This document shows positions 1 through 7,280 of a stretch of 64,000 nt of DNA, piece by piece. Source of the stretch: Parapedobacter sp. SGR-10 (lineage in GTDB: Bacteria; Bacteroidota; Bacteroidia; Sphingobacteriales; Sphingobacteriaceae); assembly GCF_011030405.1 (NCBI RefSeq), contig NZ_JAAJTJ010000008.1:87591-151590 (forward strand), in the 5' to 3' direction. Under the pieces are notes generated by a model, which worked only from the letters and a program-made list of their open reading frames with translations, searched no databases and was not told the DNA's origin. The number at the start of each line of letters is the position of its first letter. The first letter of the stretch is position 1. A program made the position numbers and the translations under genes.

Positions 1-148
1 CAGCAAGTTTATCGACAAGGATGTCATCGAAGTCATTAAGGATTTCGAACAAAACGCACTCAGTAAAGGCCTAAACATAGAGCTTCAGGATGTGACGTAT
101 AAAAAAAAGACATTCCGTAAGAAACAAAAATTACAAAAAGTAGTTTAA
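1..148 (+). CDS. SulP-family anion transporter, C-terminal end (partial)
   Basis: Open frame entering from the left edge (frame of base 2) and ending at TAA 146-148. The 48 visible residues contain SKFIDKDVIEVIKDFE and then a basic tail rich in K and Q. This looks like the last helix of a STAS domain, the cytoplasmic C-terminus of SulP sulfate/bicarbonate carriers. The next gene on the same strand is a beta-carbonic anhydrase, a common Bacteroidota pairing that couples bicarbonate transport to CO2 hydration. The identification rests on the short tail and the neighbour; the membrane part lies outside the window. Confidence 0.6.
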   Translation, partial: SKFIDKDVIEVIKDFEQNALSKGLNIELQDVTYKKKTFRKKQKLQKVV

Positions 149-349
149 TTAATACGATTTTAATCATAAATACTGTAAATTGGCATTGTCTAAGGAGGCT
201 CAAAATCCAATTCTGACGCACGCACCATACGTGTACCTGTACTTTTATACGCATACGCAACACGCCAGACTACCGTCAGGCCAGGTACACCTGCGCGAGT
301 TTTGAAACCAGCTTGACACCTTAAACATGCTCTTAGCCTTTAAAAAAAC

Positions 350-997
350 ATGGGAAACAAAGAACTAGAATTAGGATTTCAAAAAATATTAGACGGAAAC
401 AACAACTGGGTAGAGTTCGTAAAGAACGACAGATCCGGCAGGTTTGAACAATTGGCAAAAGGACAGAATCCCGAAATACTGTGGATTGGCTGTGCAGATA
501 GTCGCGTACCTGCCAACGAAATAACAGGCACAAAACCTGGTGAAGTGTTTGTGCATCGTAATATTGCCAATATGTGTGTACATTCGGACATGAACATGCT
601 ATCCGTATTGGACTATGCGGTGAACGTACTTAAAGTAAAACACGTCATCGTAGCCGGCCACTACGGCTGCGGTGGGGTTGCAGCCTCATTGAGCCGCAAT
701 CAATATGGAATCATTGACAACTGGCTTTGTCACATCAAAGATGTTTATCGTCTTCATGCCAAAGAGATTGACGCGCTAGAAGGCCAAGAAGCAAAGACCA
801 ATCGTCTGGTAGAATTGAACGTCAAAGAGCAAGTATTCAATTTATGTACGACCTCCATTGTACAAAACGCCTGGAAAGATCGAGATGATCTGGCTATTCA
901 TGGTATGGTCATCGACATTGCTACAGGCCAATTGATCAATTTGGATTACACATTTACCGCCAACGATGAGCTCGGTGATGTGTTTGCGTATAAATAA
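350..997 (+). CDS. can: beta-class carbonic anhydrase
   Basis: A 215-residue cytoplasmic zinc enzyme interconverting CO2 and bicarbonate. The beta-class zinc ligands are visible: C48 in the CADSR motif with the D50/R52 dyad, and H104 and C107 in HYGCGG. Length is typical of the Can/CynT group. It starts at ATG 350, 201 bp after the SulP-like gene on the same strand, so the two may act together in bicarbonate supply. A palindromic repeat with stem-loop potential (1037-1064) lies 40 bp after the stop and may serve as a 3' end. No sign of truncation. Confidence 0.95.
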   Translation: MGNKELELGFQKILDGNNNWVEFVKNDRSGRFEQLAKGQNPEILWIGCADSRVPANEITGTKPGEVFVHRNIANMCVHSDMNMLSVLDYAVNVLKVKHVIVAGHYGCGGVAASLSRNQYGIIDNWLCHIKDVYRLHAKEIDALEGQEAKTNRLVELNVKEQVFNLCTTSIVQNAWKDRDDLAIHGMVIDIATGQLINLDYTFTANDELGDVFAYK

Positions 998-1036
998 CAA
1001 GAGGCTGAATCAAAAAAATAGAATATCTTATCACCA

Positions 1037-1064
1037 GTAGAGACGCAAGATTTTGCGTCTCTAC
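1037..1064. repeat. Palindromic repeat, family A copy 1
   Basis: 28 nt: 12-nt arms GTAGAGACGCAA / TTGCGTCTCTAC around a 4-nt centre. It is one of nine copies in the window. Here it sits between carbonic anhydrase and plsC, where it could fold as a 3'-end hairpin of the former transcript. Confidence 0.9.
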
Positions 1065-1186
1065 CTTTGTTGGCGCGAACCATGTTAGTGTTCATGAATC
1101 ATTGTTTTTTTATACATAAAGCTTTAGTACATGACGTTTTTTTATACTTAACACCCTTTTTACACTCCCTCTTACACCCGTGCATA

Positions 1187-1217
1187 TTGCATATAAACCC
1201 AAATTTCTCTAAGTTTG
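1187..1217 (+). promoter_or_regulatory. Bacteroidota-type promoter of plsC
   Basis: TAAGTTTG at 1210-1217 matches the Bacteroidota -7 consensus TAnnTTTG. A TTG at 1187-1189 lies 20 nt upstream as a -33 element. The box is 18 bp before ATG 1235, which supports that start and argues against the in-frame TTG at 1067. Confidence 0.7.
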
Positions 1218-1234
1218 CACCATTAAAGTACAAC

Positions 1235-1969
1235 ATGAGAAAACTAATCGGATATATCCTTACCCCTCTATTTTACAGTTGTTTTTCGATCGTATTATTG
1301 ATTTTTCATCCGATACAATGGCTCTCCTTGAAACTAGGTGGTTATGCAGCTCATAAAAAAAGTGTAGATATACTCAATTTCTTCCTTACCGCCTGCAACT
1401 ATACCCTGTTCAACAGTGTAAAATTCATTGACAATAAAAAACTTCCCCTTGGCAGATCAATTATTTTTGTCGCCAACCACCAAAGTACCTTCGATATCCC
1501 GCCTTTGATTTATTTTTTACGCCGTTTTCACGGCAAGTTCATTTCCAAGATCGAGCTGGCCAAAGCCAATATTCCCAGTATATCGTACAATCTCGTACAT
1601 GGTGGAGCGGCCAACATCGACCGTAAGGATCCTAAACAATCCATTAGCGAGATCTTGAAATTGGCCAATAACATGAAAACCAAACATTGGTCCGCCTTTA
1701 TCTTTCCCGAAGGAACACGTACCAAAGATGGGAGGATGAAGAGTTTCCAAGTGGGGGGAATAGCGACACTGCTCAAGAAAAATCCAGATGCACTCGTGGT
1801 ACCCATCGCCATCAACCGATCTTACGAAATGGTCGAATACGGTATGTTTCCGCTCAAACCTTTTGTACCCATGTCTTGGGAGGTATTGGATCCTGTCGAT
1901 ACGACCGACAAAAATCCGGAAGAAATCGTCAAGGCCGCCGAAGATGCCATTCGGGTAAAATTGAGATAA
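1235..1969 (+). CDS. plsC: 1-acyl-sn-glycerol-3-phosphate acyltransferase (PlsC family)
   Basis: A 244-residue membrane-associated acyltransferase that probably acylates lysophosphatidic acid in phospholipid synthesis. One N-terminal hydrophobic helix (about residues 5-30) is followed by the LPLAT domain: the HX4D catalytic motif NHQSTFD (H82, D87) and the FPEGTR substrate motif (around E159). The start at ATG 1235 is chosen because a strong promoter box ends 18 bp upstream; the open frame continues back to a TTG at 1067, but that segment lies before the promoter. It converges with the minus-strand glycosyltransferase at 2229, separated by three hairpins. Confidence 0.88.
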   Translation: MRKLIGYILTPLFYSCFSIVLLIFHPIQWLSLKLGGYAAHKKSVDILNFFLTACNYTLFNSVKFIDNKKLPLGRSIIFVANHQSTFDIPPLIYFLRRFHGKFISKIELAKANIPSISYNLVHGGAANIDRKDPKQSISEILKLANNMKTKHWSAFIFPEGTRTKDGRMKSFQVGGIATLLKKNPDALVVPIAINRSYEMVEYGMFPLKPFVPMSWEVLDPVDTTDKNPEEIVKAAEDAIRVKLR

Positions 1970-1992
1970 TCCAGTTTCTTTGACTCTTAACT

Positions 1993-2098
1993 GTCCTTAG
2001 AGTTCCGAAGGGTCTCTAAGGACTTTCAAAATGGTTTGGAGTCTCAGACTCCAGTTTATAGCCAATCCGTAGTGACCGCTTCGCTCAACACTACGGAT
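1993..2098. repeat. Three consecutive hairpins between convergent genes
   Basis: Arms GTCCTTAGAG/CTCTAAGGAC (1993-2002/2014-2023), GGAGTCT/AGACTCC (2038-2052) and ATCCGTAGTG/CACTACGGAT (2065-2074/2089-2098). All lie between the convergent plsC and GT2 genes. Probably intergenic palindromic repeats that also end transcripts. The 2100-2228 stretch beyond is TTTAAT-rich and then C-rich, like other intergenic tracts in this window. Confidence 0.75.
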
Positions 2099-2228
2099 AG
2101 TAGGGGCAAAATTGAAGTAATTGTCTAACTGTTTAATCGTTTAATTGATTAACTGTTTATGCTGTTACCGCCAATCCTCCTAACCAATTAAACAATTAAT
2201 CTTTAACCCCGAACCTCGCACCCCTCCC

Positions 2229-3359
2229 TCACCTGACCTGTCGGCCTTTCCAGTCGTATTTGCCGATATTGCCAAGGACACCTATATACACCAAATAAAG
2301 GACATGCAGACCTGTCAATAAAGGCAGGTACCGCAGCAACTCCTTCCGCTGTGCAAAAGCAGCCATAGGTTGCATAAAGTAATATTCCACCCAAAACTTC
2401 ACCAACAAAGAAAGAGCAAACAATTTCAGATAATCCACGGAAACCAACACCCCCGCGACAAAACACCCTAAAAGAGCTAGGTTGTACAACCAAATGAGCA
2501 CTCCTAATACGACCACAGCCTTACTCTTGTACCGGGTACTCTTTGATGCCCAACGCTTCCGCTGACTGATAAATGCCCACAAGTCAGGCTTTGCATCGGT
2601 ATATACAATAGCTTCTCTGGATTTGCAAAAGCCTATACGATCTGCATATTTTTCGGCTACTTTATGCAAAAGCAGTTCATCATCACCCGATGCCAGATTG
2701 TCGATACCATTAAATCCTCCCAATTCCAAAAAGACATCTTTTCGATAGGCCAGATTTGCCCCATTACACGTGGTAGGCTTTCCATTGCCAATTCCTGCCG
2801 CACCCAAGCCGATCAGATACAGAAATTCCAACGTCTGCAAGCGTTCAAAAAAACTCTTCTCTTCCGAGTAGACAACCGGCGAAGACAGCATATACAGATC
2901 CTGCTGTTCAAAATAACCCACGATAGTTTTTAGCCATTGTGTTCCCATGCGGCAATCCGCATCCGTGGTCACAATGAGCTCTCCCCGGCAGCTTTCTATT
3001 GCCTTTGCTATGGCTTTCTTCTTATAGGAATTGAGTTTATCCGATTCATTCAAACGGATAAGCAATACCCCACGGGTTGCATAAGCAAGAACTAGATCAG
3101 ACGTTCGGTCATCCGAATGGTCATCCACGATGATAATCTCCAGCAAATCTTTGGGGAAATCCTGTTGCAACAGGCATTCAATCGTTCGGCCGATATTTTC
3201 TTCTTCGTTTCGCGCGGCAATAATGACCGATACCCGTTTTGTCGGTGGAGGCAAAGAGGCTGGTAGGGCAATGAACTTCCATCCCTTGCGCATGTAAATG
3301 ACCAACAGCACATAGACCAAAGTCAGAAACAATACGATTATATTAAGATTTAGAATCAC
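2229..3359 (-). CDS. Family 2 glycosyltransferase, membrane type
   Basis: About 376 residues. An N-terminal membrane helix is followed by a GT-A fold beginning RVSVIIAARNEEENIG, a DDHSDD motif, a DADC nucleotide-sugar/metal site and a QRKRW acceptor motif. Two or three hydrophobic helices close the C-terminus. This is the layout of membrane GT2 enzymes that build glycolipids or polysaccharide. The GTG at 3359 is preferred because the longer in-frame TTG (3422) would overlap the upstream gene by 80 bp instead of 17 bp. It is translationally coupled to the flippase-like gene, and the pair probably makes and moves one lipid-linked product; the substrate is unknown. Confidence 0.85.
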   Translation of the reverse strand: MILNLNIIVLFLTLVYVLLVIYMRKGWKFIALPASLPPPTKRVSVIIAARNEEENIGRTIECLLQQDFPKDLLEIIIVDDHSDDRTSDLVLAYATRGVLLIRLNESDKLNSYKKKAIAKAIESCRGELIVTTDADCRMGTQWLKTIVGYFEQQDLYMLSSPVVYSEEKSFFERLQTLEFLYLIGLGAAGIGNGKPTTCNGANLAYRKDVFLELGGFNGIDNLASGDDELLLHKVAEKYADRIGFCKSREAIVYTDAKPDLWAFISQRKRWASKSTRYKSKAVVVLGVLIWLYNLALLGCFVAGVLVSVDYLKLFALSLLVKFWVEYYFMQPMAAFAQRKELLRYLPLLTGLHVLYLVYIGVLGNIGKYDWKGRQVR

Positions 3360-4335
3360 CGAAGAAATTAATTTTAAACACAAAAACAGCCCCAAAGATA
3401 GCAGGCAAAATGAGATTGACAAACCAGATACACGAAACGATCGCCATCACCGCAATCTCTTGCGTCGTAATATAGCTGTACAGATTGCTCGCCACAAAAC
3501 TACGCACACTGAAATCGAAGATATCCAATGTCGGCAAGGCCGATTGTACAAAGAAAAGAATGAAGATCATAAATACCGTCGACATAAAAGGCAGTTCAGG
3601 CAGCATAGCCTCCATCAAGATGATATATTGCGATGTGAATATCACAAACCGTGCAAAAGAATTGAACAGCACCACGGCGAGTTCTTTGATCGTATAGTCT
3701 TCCAAGACGGCAAAGAAAGGTTTTACCCGCCTTAACCAGCGTATTTTTCCCACCAATACATCTACCCAACGTACATTGAAAAAAAGCACCAAAAAACCCG
3801 TGGCATACAATACAGCCAACACCCACACCCCAAACTGTACCGATAAGGGGGGATCCAGAAATGTACAGACAAACCAAGCAATACTTAACGAACCGGCGAT
3901 ACTGGTCAGTACCAACTGCGCAAACAGGCCCACCCCCATCGCCACAGCACCTTTGGCCCGGTTTTCAGGTTTTAAAAACAACACCCTACCGCCGTATTCG
4001 CCGAGCCTATTGGGTGTAAAAATTGCCCAAGTCAGTCCGCAAAAGACCGATTGAAAGGCTTTCCAAAAGGAAATTTTCTCGATTCGCCGCACCAGATACT
4101 GCCATTTGACCACTTCCATCAGCCAATTGACAAGCATCAACAAGACCACGATAGAGAGTGTCCATACCACCGAGCTCTGTTCCAGGCCATTTAGTAAGGC
4201 TTGAAACTTGTCCAAACTCGTCTTGTCCGTCACTTTGCGTACGATATACCACGCAGCCAGACCAAACACAAGCAGTTTGATAGCCAGTCCAACATATTTT
4301 TTCTGTGCTTTTGTCAACCGTAGGGATTTGGGCAC
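3343..4335 (-). CDS. Flippase-like / lysylphosphatidylglycerol synthase TM family protein
   Basis: About 330 residues with seven or eight predicted membrane helices and the TPNRLGEYGGR segment (around residue 120) typical of the UPF0104/AglD-type integral membrane family. These are proposed lipid-linked sugar flippases or aminoacyl-PG synthase membrane domains. The frame runs back to a GTG at 4383, but that codon lies inside palindromic repeat copy 2, so GTG 4335 (VPKSLRLTK) is the better start. It overlaps the next gene (GT2) by 17 bp. Diverges from ruvC. Confidence 0.8.
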   Translation of the reverse strand: MPKSLRLTKAQKKYVGLAIKLLVFGLAAWYIVRKVTDKTSLDKFQALLNGLEQSSVVWTLSIVVLLMLVNWLMEVVKWQYLVRRIEKISFWKAFQSVFCGLTWAIFTPNRLGEYGGRVLFLKPENRAKGAVAMGVGLFAQLVLTSIAGSLSIAWFVCTFLDPPLSVQFGVWVLAVLYATGFLVLFFNVRWVDVLVGKIRWLRRVKPFFAVLEDYTIKELAVVLFNSFARFVIFTSQYIILMEAMLPELPFMSTVFMIFILFFVQSALPTLDIFDFSVRSFVASNLYSYITTQEIAVMAIVSCIWFVNLILPAIFGAVFVFKINFFGDSKS

Positions 4336-4363
4336 AATGTTACTAAATTTTATGCAAAAAATA

Positions 4364-4391
4364 GTAGAGACGTGACTAATCACGTCTCTAC
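4364..4391. repeat. Palindromic repeat, family A copy 2
   Basis: 28 nt with arms GTAGAGACGTG / CACGTCTCTAC and a 6-nt centre. Compared with the usual GACGCAA arm this copy has GACGTG, changed on both sides so that pairing is kept. It lies in the 77-bp divergent gap between the flippase-like gene and ruvC. Confidence 0.85.
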
Positions 4392-4412
4392 AGATTTTCG
4401 TAATATTGTATC

Positions 4413-4976
4413 ATGCAGAAGGAAAAAGCAAAAGAGCGCATTATTTTGGGCATTGATCCCGGCACGGTTGTTTTGGGTTACGGCATCGTCAAAGAACAAG
4501 GCAACAAGGTTTCGCTGATCGGCCTTGGAGTCATCAAGATGGGGCATCTGGACGACCACGGTCTCAAGCTACAGCGTATCTTCAAAAAAGTTTCTGCATT
4601 GGTAGAAGAATACAAACCGGACTGTGTGGCATTGGAAGCTCCTTTCTATGGCAAGAATATACAGGTGATGCTGAAACTGGGACGAGCTCAAGGAGTGGCC
4701 ATGGCAGCAGCCTTGAACAGGGACATTCCCATATTCGAGTATTCGCCGCGAAAGATCAAGCAGTCCGTCACTGGGAGCGGAAACGCGAGCAAAGAACAGG
4801 TCGCTGCTATGTTGCAAAACCTCTTGCAGTTCAAAGAGACCCCTGAATTCCTCGATGCTACTGACGGATTGGCCGTAGCGGTTTGCCATGCTTTCCAAAA
4901 ACAAAGTGCTACGGGCTCCAAAAATTATTCCGGATGGTCTGCCTTTGTCAAGGATAACCAAGGCCGTATACGGTAG
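4413..4976 (+). CDS. ruvC: Crossover junction endodeoxyribonuclease RuvC
   Basis: A 187-residue Holliday-junction resolvase. All four acidic catalytic residues are visible: D15 in GIDPGT, E75 in LEAPFYG, and D148/D151 in DATDGLAVAVCH, with K125-containing loop residues near SGNASKEQ. Length matches the family (about 170-190). It starts at ATG 4413 and is alone on the plus strand, so it is probably monocistronic. Acts with RuvAB in recombinational repair. Confidence 0.96.
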   Translation: MQKEKAKERIILGIDPGTVVLGYGIVKEQGNKVSLIGLGVIKMGHLDDHGLKLQRIFKKVSALVEEYKPDCVALEAPFYGKNIQVMLKLGRAQGVAMAAALNRDIPIFEYSPRKIKQSVTGSGNASKEQVAAMLQNLLQFKETPEFLDATDGLAVAVCHAFQKQSATGSKNYSGWSAFVKDNQGRIR

Positions 4977-5190
4977 GCATGTATCTTTAGCCTCCCCCTC
5001 CCTACACTCTTACCAACCGCCCCCCCCCTCAATGAGGGGGATAACATCCCACAAAGGAAATGCTAAATACGCAGCAGATCCACCCATTACCTGCACCACA
5101 TCTCTCCCATAGCCGTGCCATTGTCAATCACTGTCCCCCTTTGGAGGGACGGGGCGTGTCCGCCTACTGGCGGATAAGGGGGAGGAAAAA
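4977..5190. repeat. C-rich intergenic palindromes between convergent genes
   Basis: The gap between ruvC and the minus-strand gene at 5191 contains CCCCCCCCCTCAATGAGGGGG near 5020-5040, and CCCCCTTTGGAGGG (5131-5150) leading to the perfect palindrome TCCGCCTACTGGCGGA (about 5158-5174). Related pieces recur at 17268-17285, 50363-50381 and 55985-56205. Likely bidirectional 3' hairpins. No gene is seen. Confidence 0.7.
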
Positions 5191-6234
5191 TCAAATCTGC
5201 ACTTGTCGGATCACGTTCTTCACGTTCAGCTCTACAATGTCTGTCATGGATTTACAGCGATAATACGCCTCATTTTGGTAGTATTCGGCATACCCCTCCC
5301 GAAGCTGTTGGATATTCTCTATCGAAGACAACTGTTGTGTCTGCGAGGCATCCCTTAGATCCTTGATCCGGTGACGCTCGCTACGGACACGATGCACGAT
5401 GGACGAACGCTCTTCCTGTTGATATTGCAACACCGTCTTTTCGTTGAGGTGCTCCATGCACAATTTGACATATGAGTAGTTTTCTTTAAAAAACTGCGGC
5501 ATATACACCTTGGGATTACCCTCATAAAACTGTTGGTCGAAGTCGATGGCACGGATACGGAATTGGAAATCATCAAAGTCCGGAGTAATCTGCATGACAA
5601 AATTATAGGCTCGCATATCACCTAACAGGGAAATAATACAACGCTCGTTGAACTTGACGAACTCCTTGGCGATCCGGGTCTGGTTGTAATCAGGGGTAAA
5701 CATCCGGACCTGGCTGAAAACGTCTCCCGGAATACCGACGATATGTTCCTCCACCAACGTATCGTTGTCGTAAATATAGTTTACTTGGTTCGGGGATAGT
5801 ATCTCCTCGAGTTCCAGTCCATAGATACGCGAAGCATCTGCTTGCTTGATGTAAAAATAATCGTAAACATCATTTAGGCGATTGATGATACGTATCCTAA
5901 ACGGCCGTGTATTGCCAAAAGCGCAATATTCGATACGGTCGATTATTTTATGTTCTACGATACGCGTATTGCCCGACGCCTTCAGCTTGGCATAGATCAC
6001 TTTCAATCCCTCGTACAACTGATCTTGAAGATAAGGCGGATACAACGGTGTTTCCCAAAAAGTATCGTTGCCAAATTTGTCGATGACGGGAATGGTCTCC
6101 TGAAAATTCAACAGGTCAAAATAGGTAATGGGCAACTTGGCATCACGTTGGTACAGCTTCAGGTACTTAGACAGCCCTGCACCAACCGGAAATATCGGCT
6201 TTTTACGGGATATTTTGACGTCATTGATTTCCAT
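5191..6234 (-). CDS. Conserved hypothetical protein with kinase-like motifs
   Basis: A 347-residue soluble protein without signal peptide or membrane helices. Its family is not identified. Visible motifs resemble the eukaryotic-like/aminoglycoside kinase fold: FYIKQADASR with K130 in a beta-3-like strand, GDMRAYNF (D206, N211) like a catalytic HxDxxxxN loop, and IDFD (D231/D233) like the metal-binding DFG position. A charged, probably helical C-terminus follows. A kinase function is inference only. It starts at ATG 6234, faces ruvC convergently, and has the tRNA promoter upstream on the other strand. Confidence 0.7.
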   Translation of the reverse strand: MEINDVKISRKKPIFPVGAGLSKYLKLYQRDAKLPITYFDLLNFQETIPVIDKFGNDTFWETPLYPPYLQDQLYEGLKVIYAKLKASGNTRIVEHKIIDRIEYCAFGNTRPFRIRIINRLNDVYDYFYIKQADASRIYGLELEEILSPNQVNYIYDNDTLVEEHIVGIPGDVFSQVRMFTPDYNQTRIAKEFVKFNERCIISLLGDMRAYNFVMQITPDFDDFQFRIRAIDFDQQFYEGNPKVYMPQFFKENYSYVKLCMEHLNEKTVLQYQQEERSSIVHRVRSERHRIKDLRDASQTQQLSSIENIQQLREGYAEYYQNEAYYRCKSMTDIVELNVKNVIRQVQI

Positions 6235-6356
6235 ACAACAGGTGTATTTGTTCTATGCTATAAAAATAGAAATAATATGTTTGTTTTTTTAGACTTTTCG
6301 CTTCAGATCAAAGCCAAGACTTAAATGTATGCTACTTAAAAAATCTCATATTTTTT

Positions 6357-6386
6357 TTTGAAACTCGAAATTAAGCGATATATTTG
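6357..6386 (+). promoter_or_regulatory. Promoter of the tRNA-Val pair
   Basis: TATATTTG at 6379-6386 matches TAnnTTTG. TTTG at 6357-6360 lies 18 nt upstream as a -33 element. The first tRNA begins 50 bp downstream. Confidence 0.7.
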
Positions 6387-6435
6387 CACACGCAATTGCC
6401 AAAGGGTTTATTGCGTTAGTTCTAAGAATATCTAA

Positions 6436-6513
6436 GGAGAATTAGCTCAGCTGGTTCAGAGCACCTGCCTTACAAGCAGGGGGTCACTGGTTCGAACCCA
6501 GTATTCTCCACCA
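6436..6513 (+). tRNA. tRNA-Val (anticodon UAC)
   Basis: A complete cloverleaf: acceptor GGAGAAT/ATTCTCC, D-stem GCTC/GAGC, anticodon stem CCTGC/GCAGG with loop CTTACAA (anticodon TAC), and T-loop TTCGAAC closed by ACTGG/CCAGT. The 3' CCA is encoded (6511-6513). First of a co-transcribed pair. Confidence 0.96.
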
Positions 6514-6522
6514 AATAACAAA

Positions 6523-6597
6523 GGAGGCTTAGCTCAGCTGGTTCAGAGCACCTGCCTTACAAGCAGGGGGTCACTGGTTCGAACCCAGTAGCCTCCA
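6523..6597 (+). tRNA. tRNA-Val (anticodon UAC), second copy
   Basis: The body is identical to the first copy from the D-stem to the T-stem. The acceptor stem is GGAGGCT/AGCCTCC, with two compensatory base-pair differences. CCA is not encoded (the sequence continues ACAG), so CCA addition is required. It lies 9 bp after the first copy and before a rho-independent terminator. Confidence 0.95.
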
Positions 6598-6601
6598 CAG
6601 A

Positions 6602-6627
6602 AAGCACCTCTTTAGGTGCTTTTTTTA
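6602..6627 (+). terminator. Rho-independent terminator of the tRNA operon
   Basis: Hairpin AGCACC/GGTGCT with a short loop, followed directly by a run of seven or more T. Confidence 0.88.
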
Positions 6628-6643
6628 TAACTGACCAATAAAA

Positions 6644-6840
6644 ATGTATACCGTATATATCCTCATAGATTGGATACCTATTATATTGGGGTAACTACAG
6701 ATGTACAAGGGAGACTGCGCCGTCACCTATCCAGTAGAAAAGGCTTTACATCCAGAGCAAAAGATTGGATCGTAATGTACACGGAAACCTACAGGGAGAA
6801 AAATCAGGCCTATGCACGCGAAAAAGAAATCAAAAGACAC
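6644..6840 (+). pseudogene. GIY-YIG endonuclease-like gene, frameshifted and truncated
   Basis: ATG 6644 opens MYTVYIL, the usual first residues of small GIY-YIG (UvrC N-terminal/YhbQ-like) proteins, but that frame stops soon after. The rest of the domain continues in another frame from about 6670: DTYYIGVTTDVQGRLRRHL, then FTSRAKDW and REKEIKRH. After EKEIK the expected C-terminus (W-K-S-R-K...) is missing and the frame runs into the TGTAC-rich tract. At least one frameshift plus loss of the 3' end makes this a broken gene. Such genes often follow tRNAs in Bacteroidota. Confidence 0.75.
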
Positions 6841-6879
6841 TGCACCTTATTTTATATATGTTTTTCGCCACAGGCCTCC

Positions 6880-7260
6880 GTTTTGTACATATACATGTAC
6901 ACGGACGCCATGTACATTGAACCGGATACAACATACATGTACTACATGTACATTGACTGTGCGTCCATGTATACATACATGCGCTACAAGTATATATACA
7001 TTTTGGCATTGTACATGAACATATACACAGACTTCCATGACCTGTGCGCATTGTCCTCTTACATGGTTCACATGTAACCATACATGTGAACCATGTACAA
7101 GTACATGTTAGACTTGTACATCTACATTGTGAACATCTACACACACATCGCCAACATGTACCTGTACTACGCGTTGATGTAAGGATACATATTCGTCATG
7201 TACCTGTCCCTCCGCTGCATGTATGTATACAACAGGCAGATGTATGTCTCTTTTTACACC
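6880..7260. repeat. Degenerate TGTAC/ACATGT-rich tract
   Basis: About 380 bp dominated by TGTACA, ACATGT and TATACA words. The TGTAC-type words I indexed (6884, 6896, 6911, 6938, 6947, 6968, 7010, 7094, 7106, 7115, 7157, 7163, 7178, 7199) are all spaced by multiples of 3. This fits a decayed 3- or 6-nt repeat expansion or a former reading frame. No believable protein is encoded: one strand gives Tyr/Met-rich, the other Cys/Thr-rich translation. Confidence 0.7.
7060..7097. repeat. Perfect 16-bp inverted repeat inside the TGTAC tract
   Basis: Arms TACATGGTTCACATGT (7060-7075) and its exact complement ACATGTGAACCATGTA (7082-7097) flank a 6-nt spacer. Strong hairpin potential, but no T-run follows, so it is not a standard terminator. 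Confidence 0.85.
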
Positions 7261-7280
7261 TATCTCTTGCAAATAATGTA

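Noticed and set aside
1687..1983. 98-codon plus-strand frame inside plsC
   Set aside because: Shadow of plsC in another frame; no family character.
6830..7144. Cys/Thr-rich 104-codon minus-strand frame, looking like a metallothionein-type protein
   Set aside because: Composition is produced by the TGTAC repeat words; no start context and no conserved spacing.
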